From positions 4,053,501 to 4,117,500 of the forward strand of contig NZ_CP126107.1 in the NCBI RefSeq assembly GCF_030123365.1: 64,000 bases of DNA, read 5' to 3'. The notes under the pieces were generated by a model, which did not search any database, was not told the origin of the DNA, and saw only the letters and a program-made list of their open reading frames with translations. Of this stretch, positions 1 through 8,911 are shown piece by piece (position 1 is the first letter of the stretch; each line of letters begins with the position of its first letter). The position numbers and the translations under genes were made by a program. The stretch comes from Neobacillus sp. SuZ13 (GTDB lineage: Bacteria; Bacillota; Bacilli; Bacillales; Cytobacillaceae).

Positions 1-125
1 TATTTCTCCAATCTTTTTGTTATTATTTTGCGTTTCTTAGACATTCACATTCCTAAAAACATTTGGTAAAGAATGAATCTAAGTATTTTTAAACAAAATA
101 TATGAAAAAGAAGGGACCAATTTCC

Positions 126-1964
126 ATGAAGCCGATGCTGCCCAGCCTTACATTTGATCTCCCTGTTCATCCTGAATGGCTCTATGAAGTAAAATATGAT
201 GGATTTCGCGCCCTTTTAGAATGGAGTTCTCATGGAATTGAACTAATTAGCCGGAATGAAAAATCTCTTCTCCCCCAATTCCCAGAAATTAAGGAATTCT
301 TATTAGAACACGAAGAGCAATTTAAACCGTTTCTACCTTTACAATTAGACGGCGAACTAGTCTTATTAGAAAACACACACAAGGCCAATTTCTCGATGAT
401 TCAAGTACGCGGGCGATTAAAATCAGAAAAAAAGATCAGCGAGCAAGCCAGAAAATCCCCTTGTCGCCTAATGGTGTTTGACATACTGATGAGCACTGGA
501 AAATCTTTACGTTCACTTAATTTTCAAAAACGCAAAAAGGAACTCATCAAATTGTTCGAAAAAGTCGGTTTTGCACTCGATGCTGACCCTTACAACGAAC
601 AACTTCTTCAACTTGTCCAGGCACATGAAGAATTTGAGCCGCTTTGGGAAAAGGTTGTATTATCTGACGGGGAAGGAATTATTGCCAAACAAAAAAACAG
701 TCTTTGGGAGGAAGGAAAACGCTCCTTACAGTGGTTAAAGTATAAAAATTGGAAATATGTAAGTTGTTTTATCAACGCCTATGATAAAACAAATGGATAT
801 TTTTATGTAAGTGTTTATAAGGACAAAAAAATCCATCCAATTGGTCAGGTCCTTTTCGGATTTAAACCAGAAGAAAAGCAAGCACTCCAGCAAACGATTA
901 AACAAAATATGCTCCGTGAAGAAGGACAACTAATGATTGTGGAACCGGCCATATGCCTCGAGGTAAAGTATTTAGAGCTATATGAAAACCAACTGCGTGA
1001 GCCCCATTTTGATCGATTTCGCTTTGATTTAGAACCCGCTGAGTGTACATATGATCGTTTTATCTTTGCACAAAAAAACCTGCCCGGAGACCTAGATATA
1101 ACCCACCCTGATAAACCATTATGGGAAAAATTAGCGATTAAAAAAGCAGACTATATTCATTACTTGCGAGAAATCTCGCCCTATATGCTGCCCTTTTTAA
1201 ACAATCGCTTATTAACCGTCATCCGCTATCCGCACGGGATGTTCGGTGAAGCGTTTTATCAAAAAAACTGTCCAGATTATGCGCCAGAATTTGTACAAAC
1301 ACACACAGATGATGGGATTGACTATATCCTCTGCAATAATTTAAAAACACTCGTTTGGCTTGGCAATCAATTAGCGATTGAGTTCCACATCCCCTTTCAA
1401 ACCACCGATAGCAGGGGACCAAGTGAGATTGTATTTGATTTAGATCCGCCCTCTATTGAGCACTTTCAATTGGCGGTAAAAGCAGCACTGTTAATCAAAG
1501 AAGTCCTTGATCAATTAAATTTAATCGGTTTCATTAAGACGTCTGGAAACAAAGGATTACAAATCTACCTGCCTTTGCCGGAGAATGAATTTACTTATGA
1601 CGATACAAGATTATTTACAAGTTTTATTGCTGAATATTTGATTTCAAAAGATCCTGATTCCTTCACGATTGAACGAATGAAGAAAAACCGCGGTAACAGG
1701 CTTTATGTTGATTATGTTCAACATAGCGAAGGGAAAACAATCGTTGCCCCCTATTCGATGCGGGGAAACGAACATGCTGGTGTTGCCACGCCCCTTTATT
1801 GGGAGGAAGTAACTGAAAAACTCAAACCTGTTTCGTTTAATATGGAAAATGCATTAAAGCGAATTCGCCAACAAGGAGATCCTTTTTCAGATTATTTTCA
1901 ATCAAAATCGATACAACCATTCGGACCTGTGTTGGAGGTGTTAAAAAAAGGGGCGAAAAAATGA
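126..1964 (+). CDS. ligD: ATP-dependent DNA ligase D (ligase-polymerase)
   Basis: Bacterial non-homologous end-joining enzyme that fills in and seals double-strand breaks with Ku; in Bacillus it protects spores. The N-terminal half is the ligase, with adenylation lysine K23 in the motif EVKYDGFR. The C-terminal half is the primase-like polymerase, with the metal-binding motif FDLDPP (D438/D440) and the motif SGNKGLQ. The domain order and length (612 aa) match B. subtilis LigD and lack the phosphoesterase module of the Pseudomonas type. An in-frame ATG at 102 has no ribosome binding site. The ATG at 126 follows AAGGGA and gives the family N terminus MKPMLPSL. A Ku gene is not in the window but could lie just upstream. 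Confidence 0.95.
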   Translation: MKPMLPSLTFDLPVHPEWLYEVKYDGFRALLEWSSHGIELISRNEKSLLPQFPEIKEFLLEHEEQFKPFLPLQLDGELVLLENTHKANFSMIQVRGRLKSEKKISEQARKSPCRLMVFDILMSTGKSLRSLNFQKRKKELIKLFEKVGFALDADPYNEQLLQLVQAHEEFEPLWEKVVLSDGEGIIAKQKNSLWEEGKRSLQWLKYKNWKYVSCFINAYDKTNGYFYVSVYKDKKIHPIGQVLFGFKPEEKQALQQTIKQNMLREEGQLMIVEPAICLEVKYLELYENQLREPHFDRFRFDLEPAECTYDRFIFAQKNLPGDLDITHPDKPLWEKLAIKKADYIHYLREISPYMLPFLNNRLLTVIRYPHGMFGEAFYQKNCPDYAPEFVQTHTDDGIDYILCNNLKTLVWLGNQLAIEFHIPFQTTDSRGPSEIVFDLDPPSIEHFQLAVKAALLIKEVLDQLNLIGFIKTSGNKGLQIYLPLPENEFTYDDTRLFTSFIAEYLISKDPDSFTIERMKKNRGNRLYVDYVQHSEGKTIVAPYSMRGNEHAGVATPLYWEEVTEKLKPVSFNMENALKRIRQQGDPFSDYFQSKSIQPFGPVLEVLKKGAKK

Positions 1965-2448
1965 GGATAGGGTCTGTCTTTTTTTATTCAATCGCTTCAA
2001 AATTTCACCGCGTTAATTTATCAGAATAATATTGGTTTATAGCTTCAAACAGGTCTGTTGATAGGCGCTCCATGCACTTCGCTTTCCGTGCAAATCAACA
2101 GAGTGTTTTAATAAAGTACTTCAACTCAACTAATAAATAATAAAATTAAGTGGTGAAATCATTGTGAAATAAACGGAAAAATTCCGTTTAAATTGGGAAA
2201 TACCCATATTTCCTTAATAATAAAGGAAGTTTTTCCGTTTATATTATCCAAATCTTTGGATTTTGTCTTATTTAGAGCAGTTAATCGGAATTTCTCCGCT
2301 TATATCTGCTTCTTAATCTTCCTCTATATACGTTAGCCGGAAATTCTCCGCCTATGAATTGTCATACCTACACGAAAATCAACAATGAATAATAACAGAG
2401 CCTTTATATAAGAAAAAGTGTGTGCAATACATTAGGTTGATTAGCCTC
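1965..2448. repeat. Non-coding stretch with four short palindromes
   Basis: No gene is visible here. Four related short inverted repeats lie within 190 bp, at 2171-2190, 2223-2244, 2282-2305 and 2332-2355. Each is built on CGGAAATTnTCCG or a decayed version, often followed by TTTAT or CTTAT. They are spaced about 50 bp apart and could be small hairpins in the RNA or decayed copies of one intergenic element. Confidence 0.5.
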
Positions 2449-2582
2449 CCTGTTGATTGGAGCGGAGGGCACTCGACTCCTGCGGGATAGAGAGGTCACT
2501 GGAGACCCCGCAGGCGCCAAAGCGCCGAGGAGGCTCCAGGACCTCCCCGCGGAAAGCGAGTGCCTGGAGCGGAAATCAACAG
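2449..2582. repeat. Long GC-rich Bacillus intergenic repeat
   Basis: A GC-rich block of about 130 bp in AT-rich surroundings starts with TTGATTGGAGCGGAGGGC and ends with GGAGCGGAAATCAACAG. Its two ends are complementary, so it folds into a long imperfect hairpin. Elements of this form are scattered between genes in many Bacillus genomes. Open frames across it are by-products of the base composition. Family assignment is from memory of the pattern. Confidence 0.6.
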
Positions 2583-2610
2583 GCCCGATTGCTGAAACCA
2601 TACCACATAT

Positions 2611-2650
2611 CAATAAAAAATTGCCGAGAAAAACAACGTTTCTCGACAAT
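2611..2650 (-). terminator. Terminator of dapF
   Basis: On the minus strand TTGTCGAGAAA pairs with TTTCTCGGCAA around a 7-nt loop and is followed by TTTTTTATT. A second short hairpin, GGATAGGGG/CCCCTATCC, overlaps the dapF stop codon just before it. Confidence 0.8.
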
Positions 2651-2668
2651 CTGAGGATAGGGGTTCCC

Positions 2669-3652
2669 CTATCCTTTCATATTCATTTCAACAAACGTTT
2701 TTGCTTCATTTTGCAATTGCTGATAAGAAGCCTGTTCAGAAAGGTCCGTTTTAGATGAAATTGTAAACGAACGATTTTCTAGGTCAACATTTACTGTAGC
2801 ATTATAGAGATAGGTGGCATTCCCTATTAAGTCAATCGAGTATTTTCCTTCGCTTTCATGCGCAACACATTGGACTTTTCCGCCATTATTATAAACGTTT
2901 ACGACGCTTTCCAATTCATTTAATTCCTGTAAACAAGTGACGAGCGTTGAAGCTGACATGGCAGTCCCACAGGCATTGGTAAAACCTACACCACGCTCAT
3001 ATGTTCTTACATAAATGGAACCCGGCTGTAAATACTTAACAAAGCTTACATTAACTCCGTCCGGGAACAAATCATTAGGAACATTAACTTTTTCACTAAG
3101 CTGTTTTTGAAGGTCGCCTTCTAGCTGTGCTGCTTCAACAATAGCAATTAGATGCGGATTGGGAACCGCCAGTGCTGTAAACCTTAAATCTGCAGATAGT
3201 TCTTCAATTTTTTCATTGAAAAGAGTTGGTTTATTTAATTTTAATGGAAGAGCCCTTAATTCAAACAAGACTGGAGAAATTTCCACCTGATAAGTATGGA
3301 TATCGGGTAACAGCTCGTTTTGTTTGCTCACCTTTAAGTTTGCTTTCATTGTTTCAATTACGGCTTTATTTTGGCCAAGATGTTCACATACATATCTTGC
3401 AACAAGCCGCAATCCATTTCCACACATTGATGCTTCAGACCCGTCTGAGTTAAAGACACGCATTCGACCATCCGCGTTTTCGCTATTCATCACGAAAAGA
3501 ATTCCGTCTGCCCCTAATTCAGACTGACGATTACATAGCAATTTCGCGAGTTCCGCACGTTCACTTTCCGAAAATGCATATCCATTCGACATTTCATCAA
3601 TGATTAGAAAGTCATTTCCCGAACCATGACCTTTTATTAATTGGACTTCCAT
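2669..3652 (-). CDS. dapF: Diaminopimelate epimerase
   Basis: Converts LL- to meso-diaminopimelate for lysine and peptidoglycan synthesis. The two catalytic cysteines are visible in the family motifs MCGNG (C77) and ACGTA (C228), and the N terminus KGHGSGNDF is typical. At 327 aa it is longer than the roughly 275-285 aa of many DapF proteins. The extra residues are mostly a C-terminal tail after about residue 285. The start follows GGGGGATGAATA. The gene is transcribed alone and ends in a strong terminator. Confidence 0.93.
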   Translation of the reverse strand: MEVQLIKGHGSGNDFLIIDEMSNGYAFSESERAELAKLLCNRQSELGADGILFVMNSENADGRMRVFNSDGSEASMCGNGLRLVARYVCEHLGQNKAVIETMKANLKVSKQNELLPDIHTYQVEISPVLFELRALPLKLNKPTLFNEKIEELSADLRFTALAVPNPHLIAIVEAAQLEGDLQKQLSEKVNVPNDLFPDGVNVSFVKYLQPGSIYVRTYERGVGFTNACGTAMSASTLVTCLQELNELESVVNVYNNGGKVQCVAHESEGKYSIDLIGNATYLYNATVNVDLENRSFTISSKTDLSEQASYQQLQNEAKTFVEMNMKG

Positions 3653-3731
3653 TATTCATCCCCCACAACCTTGATATCAGTATTTTATTTATCATACCAA
3701 ACAATGTCCATGAGGGAAACTGTCGAAACTT

Positions 3732-4523
3732 CTATCTTTCGATAAAATACTCATTAATCAAAAATGACATCCGAAGGAGTTTGTCTTGTTCAGATAAAGT
3801 CTCTCTCATGGAAAGTACAGGTGTATTTGGCTCTGGAAACAAGGGACTCCATTCCAATGGCATCCATCCACGTCGAAGACGTGCTTCCTGAAAGTGATCG
3901 TGGTTTATGAATTGTTCATCCATAAAAGCAACAGCACCTTCTACGGCACCAATAAACTTTCCTTTCGAATCTAGTAATTCCTTTTTGGAGGTACTCCAAT
4001 CCTTTTTTCTTCGCTCAAATCTGCCTAAGTATTGCCTACGGTGATTAAATACCTCTATTTTTATCGTTTTTCCACCATTAACCTTATAGTAACCGATTGC
4101 TTGGTTCTGGTTCTCCATGGAATAGAGTGCATAAATTTTTGAAAAAGATAGCTTCTTCGTCCCTTTGCCTTGATATCTTTTAATCATTCCAGCAAGATGC
4201 CCGTTCGGAAAGTAAAATAGTAGTCTAGAAGATTTAGTGTTCAGAAAGAGCACGAGTAAATGGCGTGATTCAAATAAAGACATTCTTCCGACCTCAGATT
4301 TCCTCATCTGTCTGTCAATTGAAATCGACTGCCGCCTTCGAAAAAGATAGAATTGAAAACTAACCAAACTATAGATAAGGAATGGAATCGTTAATAACAT
4401 GATTTCTTTTGTTTTAAAAATAGAAAGGTTGCCAGCAATGATTATGATAACTGGCAATAGAGAAGCAATACTACCATTTAAGTTTAAATGAGCTGTATCC
4501 CGGTAATATTCATTTATTTTCAT
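3732..4523 (-). CDS. Membrane protein of unknown function
   Basis: A 263-aa protein I do not recognise. Two hydrophobic stretches near the N terminus (about residues 20-36 and 42-60) look like membrane helices. They are followed by the basic run FRRRQSISIDRQMRKSE and then a soluble, charged domain of about 190 residues with a conserved-looking C terminus rich in Trp and Pro. The start has a good site, AAGGAGTTTTCTAG before ATG. It stands as a single gene between dapF and the patatin gene. Confidence 0.7.
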   Translation of the reverse strand: MKINEYYRDTAHLNLNGSIASLLPVIIIIAGNLSIFKTKEIMLLTIPFLIYSLVSFQFYLFRRRQSISIDRQMRKSEVGRMSLFESRHLLVLFLNTKSSRLLFYFPNGHLAGMIKRYQGKGTKKLSFSKIYALYSMENQNQAIGYYKVNGGKTIKIEVFNHRRQYLGRFERRKKDWSTSKKELLDSKGKFIGAVEGAVAFMDEQFINHDHFQEARLRRGWMPLEWSPLFPEPNTPVLSMRETLSEQDKLLRMSFLINEYFIER

Positions 4524-4634
4524 CTAGAAAACTCCTTATCAATTCCTCTTTTCTTAGTTTATTTACTATTAACAAAAAAAATGATAGGAGATTACGATTA
4601 GAATAAAAAAGAAGAGACGAAATGGTCCCTTCTC

Positions 4635-5489
4635 TTAATTCTTAATATAGTTAATTATCGTTGACATAGATGCTCTGGCATCTTCGTAACCTTGATTGTA
4701 TAGCTCTTCCAGCCTATGGGGATTCCTTTCCATTCTACCGACCTTCAATGGCTGGGATGGGCGGATAATCAAAACATTTCCTTTTTTCTCTTCCTGCTCA
4801 ACATATTCGACCGTTTCATTGTATTTTTGATATCGCTTCCTAAGGGACTGTTGCAAGCCTTTGTATTCGGGATACTTACGATCTACAAGAAAATGAAACT
4901 TGGAGGGCTTTTTCAAATACCCTACATTTCTTGTAAGAATGACGATATTTTTTGCAAACCCATCCAGTTGTGCTTTCTTGATTGGAATGGGATCGCTAAT
5001 ACCCCCATCAAGTAATATTTTATCTTTAAAACGGACTTCAGGTGCAATAAATGGAAGGGAGCTAGATGCCCGTATCACGGTTAAAAGGTCCTCCCCGTAA
5101 TCCTTCTTCTTAAAATAAACAGGCTCTCCTGTCAAACAATCTGTTGTCCCCACAACAAATTCTGAAGGACTATTGTAAAAAACATCATAATGGAATGGGA
5201 CATGTTTATTTGGAATTTCGTCAAAAATAAAATCCATTCCAAAGAATTGCCGATTTCGAAAATAATTTTTCCATGAAATGTATCTTGGGTCAGAAGCATA
5301 TTCAATCGTAACGGTTTTATTTCTTCCTTTTTGCTTCGACAAATAGGAGGCAGCATTACAAGCACCTGCAGAAACCCCGATTACATAAGGGAAAAATAAT
5401 TGAGTTTCTAAAAAGTATTCAAGGATGCCGGCAGTGTAAACACCTCGCATTCCTCCACCTTCTAGTACCAAACCAACTTGATTTTCCAT
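4635..5489 (-). CDS. Patatin-like phospholipase
   Basis: Predicted serine acyl hydrolase of the patatin family, acting on lipid esters; related bacterial proteins include E. coli YjjU. The oxyanion glycine motif GGGMRG is near residue 11, the nucleophile elbow GVSAG places the serine at S40, and the dyad aspartate is in DGG at D161. Length 284 aa is normal for the family. The first in-frame ATG lies inside the ribosome binding site GAGAGGGCGAGG, so the ATG at 5489 (MENQVG) is the better start. No signal peptide is visible. Confidence 0.85.
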   Translation of the reverse strand: MENQVGLVLEGGGMRGVYTAGILEYFLETQLFFPYVIGVSAGACNAASYLSKQKGRNKTVTIEYASDPRYISWKNYFRNRQFFGMDFIFDEIPNKHVPFHYDVFYNSPSEFVVGTTDCLTGEPVYFKKKDYGEDLLTVIRASSSLPFIAPEVRFKDKILLDGGISDPIPIKKAQLDGFAKNIVILTRNVGYLKKPSKFHFLVDRKYPEYKGLQQSLRKRYQKYNETVEYVEQEEKKGNVLIIRPSQPLKVGRMERNPHRLEELYNQGYEDARASMSTIINYIKN

Positions 5490-5668
5490 GTTGCCTCGCC
5501 CTCTCATTGTTAACGTTAAACCTACTTGTCATTATAGACCCACTTAATTCTTTTACAAAATGAAACGACTTTGCATAAAAATTTTTTTCGGGTTGAAACT
5601 TCTACCTAGGCACCTAAATTGTTAAAATTGATAAAATAACTATTATCAATGTGAAGAAAGGTTTTATT

Positions 5669-6796
5669 ATGACAAAAATACTTTTAAAAAATGCAACGGT
5701 ATATCCGATTACATCGAAACCAATCCCACATGGAGATGTGTTAATTGATGCGGGGAAGATCCTCAAAATTGGAACGAATCTTACAACTGATTTAAATGTA
5801 AAAATCATCGATTGTGGGAACCAATTTCTTTTTCCAGGCTTTATTGATGTTCACACCCATTTAGGCCTTTATGATGAAGGAACAGGATGGGCTGGGAATG
5901 ATGCAAATGAAACAGCTGAGGCACTCACACCTCATATTCGGGCAATTGATGGGGTCTACCCTTTGGATCCTGCATTTTCTGATGCAGTTAAAAGCGGTAT
6001 CACCACTGTTCATGTTATGCCTGGGAGTGCAAATGTCATTGGAGGAACAACATCCACCATCAAAACTACCGGCAGAAATATTAAAAAGATGATTTTCCAA
6101 GAGATATCAGGCTTAAAAATTGCCTTAGGGGAAAATCCAAAAAGAATTCATAGCCATGGCAACAGTGATTCCATTACTCGCATGGGGATTATGGGGATGC
6201 TTAGGGAGGCTTTTTACCAAGCAATCCATGCAGATAATCCAGACTTACCTAGAATCGCACCTATCATCATGGCCCTAAAAAGAGAAATTCCCGTTAGAAT
6301 CCACGCACATCGTGCTGATGATATTATTTCGGCTCTACGTTTCGCAGAAGAATTTAATCTTGATTTAAGAATTGAGCATTGTACTGAGGGACATCTTATT
6401 GCAAGTGAACTTTCAGGGATTGATTTAAAGGTTTCAGTCGGTCCAACCTTAACACGAAGATCCAAAGTCGAACTGAAGAATAAAACTTGGAAAACTTATC
6501 AAGAACTGACGAATCACGGTGTCGAAGTTTCTATTACAACCGATCATCCCTATACACCCATCCAATACTTAAATATTTGTGCAAGCCTCGCGGTAAGGGA
6601 GGGTTTACCTGAGCATAAAGCCCTAGAAGGGATTACGATTCTTCCAGCCAAGAACTTAAGAATAGACAGTCGAGTGGGCAGTATCGAGGAGGGAAAGGAA
6701 GCCGATTTAGTGCTTTGGAGCCATCACCCTTTCCACTACTTAGCTAAACCAAAATGGACAATGATAGGCGGCGAAATGGTCTATCAAGAAGCGTAG
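5669..6796 (+). CDS. Metal-dependent amidohydrolase
   Basis: Amidohydrolase superfamily TIM-barrel enzyme. The metal-binding HxH motif is in FIDVHTHLGL, later histidines occur in VRIHAHRAD and RIEHCTEGH, and the metal or catalytic aspartate is in TTDHP. The N- and C-terminal strands (KNATVYPI and EEGKEADLVLW) form the usual composite beta domain. Its nearest known groups are imidazolonepropionase-like hydrolases; the substrate cannot be told. The ATG at 5669 has AGAAAGG in front. The GTG at 5651 does not. Confidence 0.8.
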   Translation: MTKILLKNATVYPITSKPIPHGDVLIDAGKILKIGTNLTTDLNVKIIDCGNQFLFPGFIDVHTHLGLYDEGTGWAGNDANETAEALTPHIRAIDGVYPLDPAFSDAVKSGITTVHVMPGSANVIGGTTSTIKTTGRNIKKMIFQEISGLKIALGENPKRIHSHGNSDSITRMGIMGMLREAFYQAIHADNPDLPRIAPIIMALKREIPVRIHAHRADDIISALRFAEEFNLDLRIEHCTEGHLIASELSGIDLKVSVGPTLTRRSKVELKNKTWKTYQELTNHGVEVSITTDHPYTPIQYLNICASLAVREGLPEHKALEGITILPAKNLRIDSRVGSIEEGKEADLVLWSHHPFHYLAKPKWTMIGGEMVYQEA

Positions 6797-6852
6797 AATA
6801 TTGCTGAAATTTGGTAAAAAATATTATCGAAAAATCCACAAAAAACCTATTT

Positions 6853-6881
6853 ATTTTTTAGCTTTTTTCTTGTATTATACT
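6853..6881 (+). promoter_or_regulatory. Probable promoter of the acetyltransferase leader
   Basis: A -10 box TATACT at 6876-6881 follows a T-rich region with a weak -35 near 6853. Transcription would start near 6888 and leave a leader of about 220 nt before the GNAT gene. Confidence 0.45.
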
Positions 6882-6887
6882 CTAGTG

Positions 6888-7107
6888 AAGCCGTTAAAAA
6901 CCTGAAAAACTTTGGGGGTTTACGAACAAATTCTTTTTAACAAAAAAATGAAATAGGGAAGGCAAATGGTGCGCCACCAGTTATACTGGTTCTAGTGGGT
7001 TCGATTCCCACCCCGAAATTTTTTAGTAACTTTATAAAAAATTTCGAGGGTGGACCGGACCGTTTCTTTTGACATGGGATCGGAATGCCCTAATGGAGGG
7101 GTTATTC
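6888..7107 (+). promoter_or_regulatory. Structured leader RNA with tRNA-like arms
   Basis: Several helices can be read. ACCAG/CTGGT spans 6976-6990. GTGGG-TTCGATT-CCCAC spans 6995-7011 and has the exact size and loop of a tRNA T-arm. A near-perfect 18-bp stem joins 7008-7025 to 7035-7053. The last two share bases 7008-7011 and so exclude each other. A short frame, ATG at 6966 to TAG at 6995, encodes MVRHQLYWF and overlaps the first helices. The 3' strand reads GAGGGTGGACCGG, which recalls the T-box consensus AGGGTGGnACCGCG, but a full T-box is not recognisable. It may be a regulatory leader or a pseudo-tRNA. Confidence 0.5.
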
Positions 7108-7668
7108 ATGCTTAAAAAACGTGATCTTCATGACAGCCACACATTGTACGAATTAATGACGCACCCTGATGTCTTCCCTTTTGTACGCCAAAAAGCTGAT
7201 TCTTATGAAGAATTCTTATTTGTGACAAAACAAACGATTGAGGCCGAAGACCAAGGAGAATTGATTTCACGAACGATTCTTGATGAATGGGGTGCACCGA
7301 TCGGTACCATTAATCTGTTTGATATTGAGGACAACGCTGGTTTTTTAGGAACCTGGCTAGGCAAGCCTTATCATGGCAAAGGATATAATAGCCCGGCTAA
7401 AGATGCTTTTTTTAAAGAACTTTTTTATGACTTAGGCATCGAGACCGTCTTTATGAGAATACGCAAGGTTAATGTTCGCTCAATCAAAGCAGCTGAAAAA
7501 CTACCATATGTAATAAAAGCAAACGAAACGAGAAAATCTATATATGAACAATTGAACGCAAATGGTGACGTATATGATTTATATGAAATACCTAAGGATC
7601 AGTACACTTTCTACCTAATGCGAAATGGCGCTGTTCAATCAGATGATTCACAATTGTTGGAAGCATAA
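7108..7668 (+). CDS. GNAT family N-acetyltransferase
   Basis: An acetyl-CoA-dependent acetyltransferase resembling the RimJ/RimL branch. The acetyl-CoA loop is in WLGKPYHGKGYNSPAK (about residues 81-96), followed by the helix containing VNVRSIKAAEKL that is usual in this branch. Length 186 aa is normal. The TTG at 7069 has no binding site. The ATG at 7108 follows ATGGAGGGG, so it is chosen. The substrate is unknown. The long structured leader upstream suggests regulation after transcription starts. Confidence 0.85.
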   Translation: MLKKRDLHDSHTLYELMTHPDVFPFVRQKADSYEEFLFVTKQTIEAEDQGELISRTILDEWGAPIGTINLFDIEDNAGFLGTWLGKPYHGKGYNSPAKDAFFKELFYDLGIETVFMRIRKVNVRSIKAAEKLPYVIKANETRKSIYEQLNANGDVYDLYEIPKDQYTFYLMRNGAVQSDDSQLLEA

Positions 7669-7702
7669 AAAAAGCAATCGGCCTTGTCCGATTGCTTTTT
7701 GT
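7667..7702. terminator. Bidirectional terminator
   Basis: AAAAAGCAATCGG pairs with CCGATTGCTTTTT, with A and T runs on both sides. It serves the GNAT gene and the small gene on the other strand. Confidence 0.85.
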
Positions 7703-7722
7703 TTAGGATTTTATTCAATATA

Positions 7723-7881
7723 TTATTCCGTTACGTTTTGTTCAATCGTTTCATTCACGTCATTAAGACCCATTTGGAGCAAAAATTCGTCTAGTTCCTC
7801 ATTGGTTAATGTTTCAAAGCGGCCATCATGAAAAAATACCTGGGTTTGATTAGGATTTATTCTGTTCATATTAAAACTCAT
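7723..7881 (-). CDS. Small protein of unknown function (52 aa)
   Basis: A 52-aa acidic protein, beginning MSFNMNRINPNQ and ending in NETIEQNVTE, preceded by a clear AAAGGAG site eight bases before the ATG. It ends next to the bidirectional terminator shared with the GNAT gene. No motif is recognised, but the binding site, codon pattern and terminator make it a likely gene. Confidence 0.6.
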   Translation of the reverse strand: MSFNMNRINPNQTQVFFHDGRFETLTNEELDEFLLQMGLNDVNETIEQNVTE

Positions 7882-7972
7882 ATTCTTTGCTCCTTTCATA
7901 GATGATTATTATCTATTGTCAACAAAAAGAGCAGTTTTCATTCTAGAAAATCAAATAGTTCAAAAAATTATA

Positions 7973-8743
7973 CTAATTCTTATGGACCTTCCCTAATACA
8001 TCTAATCCTCCAGTAATAGGGATGATACTACCTGTAATAAAATCGGATTTTTCGTCAACCAAGAATGCAATGACTCTTGCTATATCTTCACCGGTTCCAA
8101 ACCTGCCAATCGGGGCATTTCCATTCATTCCCCTTGCATCATGAATATTACTTTCTTTCCACTGGTTAACGATATCTCCTGGACAAACCATATTTGCCGT
8201 AATCCCATGTTCCGCTTCCTCAATTGCTATAGTCCTTGTAAGTGAGGCCAAACCTGTCTTGGCTGCAGCAAAGGCTGAACGATATATCCAACCCGGTGAA
8301 GTTTCAACGCGATCATATCCAAATGTAATAATTCTCCCCCATTTTTGGTTACGCATGGAAGGGATTACGAGTTTAGTCAAATAAAAAGCAGAGCTTAAAT
8401 TCCCTTGGACTACATAGTTCCATTCCTCAAAGGAGTAGTCTGCCAACTTTTTCCGTTCATGGATGTAAGGACCTGCATTATGGACTAAAACATCCACAGT
8501 ACGGTAAGCTGCCAGTGTTTCATTAATAATTCGAATGCAATCCTCCTTGTTTGCTACATCACCTTGTACAACAATATTTTTGTTTCCAAAACTTTCAGTC
8601 AATTGGTTCGCTAAAGAAATAGCCTCTGTTTCACTATTACGATAGTTTATGGCTAGTTGATAACCATTTTCCGCAAGATATAATGCAGTTTTTTTGCCAA
8701 TACCAGTTGCTCCCCCCGTAATCAGAGCCGTTTTCTTAATCAC
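7973..8743 (-). CDS. Short-chain dehydrogenase/reductase, YtkK-like
   Basis: Rossmann-fold SDR of 256 aa. It has the nucleotide-binding motif TGGATGIG, the HNAGP motif and the late PG motif (VCPGDI). The usual catalytic YxxxK reads FAAAK here: a phenylalanine stands where the tyrosine is expected, with another tyrosine four residues earlier (IYRSAFAAAK). As I recall, B. subtilis YtkK has a similar stretch, so this may be a family trait. A GTG at 8743 has AGAGAGG eight bases upstream. The ATG at 8749 is too close to that site. The substrate is unknown. Confidence 0.85.
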   Translation of the reverse strand: MIKKTALITGGATGIGKKTALYLAENGYQLAINYRNSETEAISLANQLTESFGNKNIVVQGDVANKEDCIRIINETLAAYRTVDVLVHNAGPYIHERKKLADYSFEEWNYVVQGNLSSAFYLTKLVIPSMRNQKWGRIITFGYDRVETSPGWIYRSAFAAAKTGLASLTRTIAIEEAEHGITANMVCPGDIVNQWKESNIHDARGMNGNAPIGRFGTGEDIARVIAFLVDEKSDFITGSIIPITGGLDVLGKVHKN

Positions 8744-8911
8744 AATCATTACCTCTCTATGTTTAGAATCTCTCCCTTAACTATATGTTAACTAGACATG
8801 TTTATACGCAATTTTTGTACATTCATTCATAATGACTTAGGATTTAATAACGCATGGGCAAGTGTTAGCATATGATACAAATATCTAAGTAACACGGAAA
8901 GGGTGAGATCA

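Noticed and set aside
2404..2758. Open frames of 65-101 codons on both strands
   Set aside because: They lie within the GC-rich palindromic Bacillus repeat and dapF tail. No binding site or protein-like sequence; frames result from repeat composition.
6961..7020. A true tRNA gene
   Set aside because: The T-arm is perfect, but the acceptor stem does not pair over seven bases, the anticodon arm has a 5-nt loop if its five pairs form, and there is no CCA-like end. Kept only as a structured leader or pseudo-tRNA.
6888..7107. T-box riboswitch
   Set aside because: GAGGGTGGACCGG is similar to the T-box sequence, but no Stem I specifier loop, no AGTA bulge and no terminator follow, and the gene is not for an aminoacyl-tRNA synthetase or amino acid metabolism.
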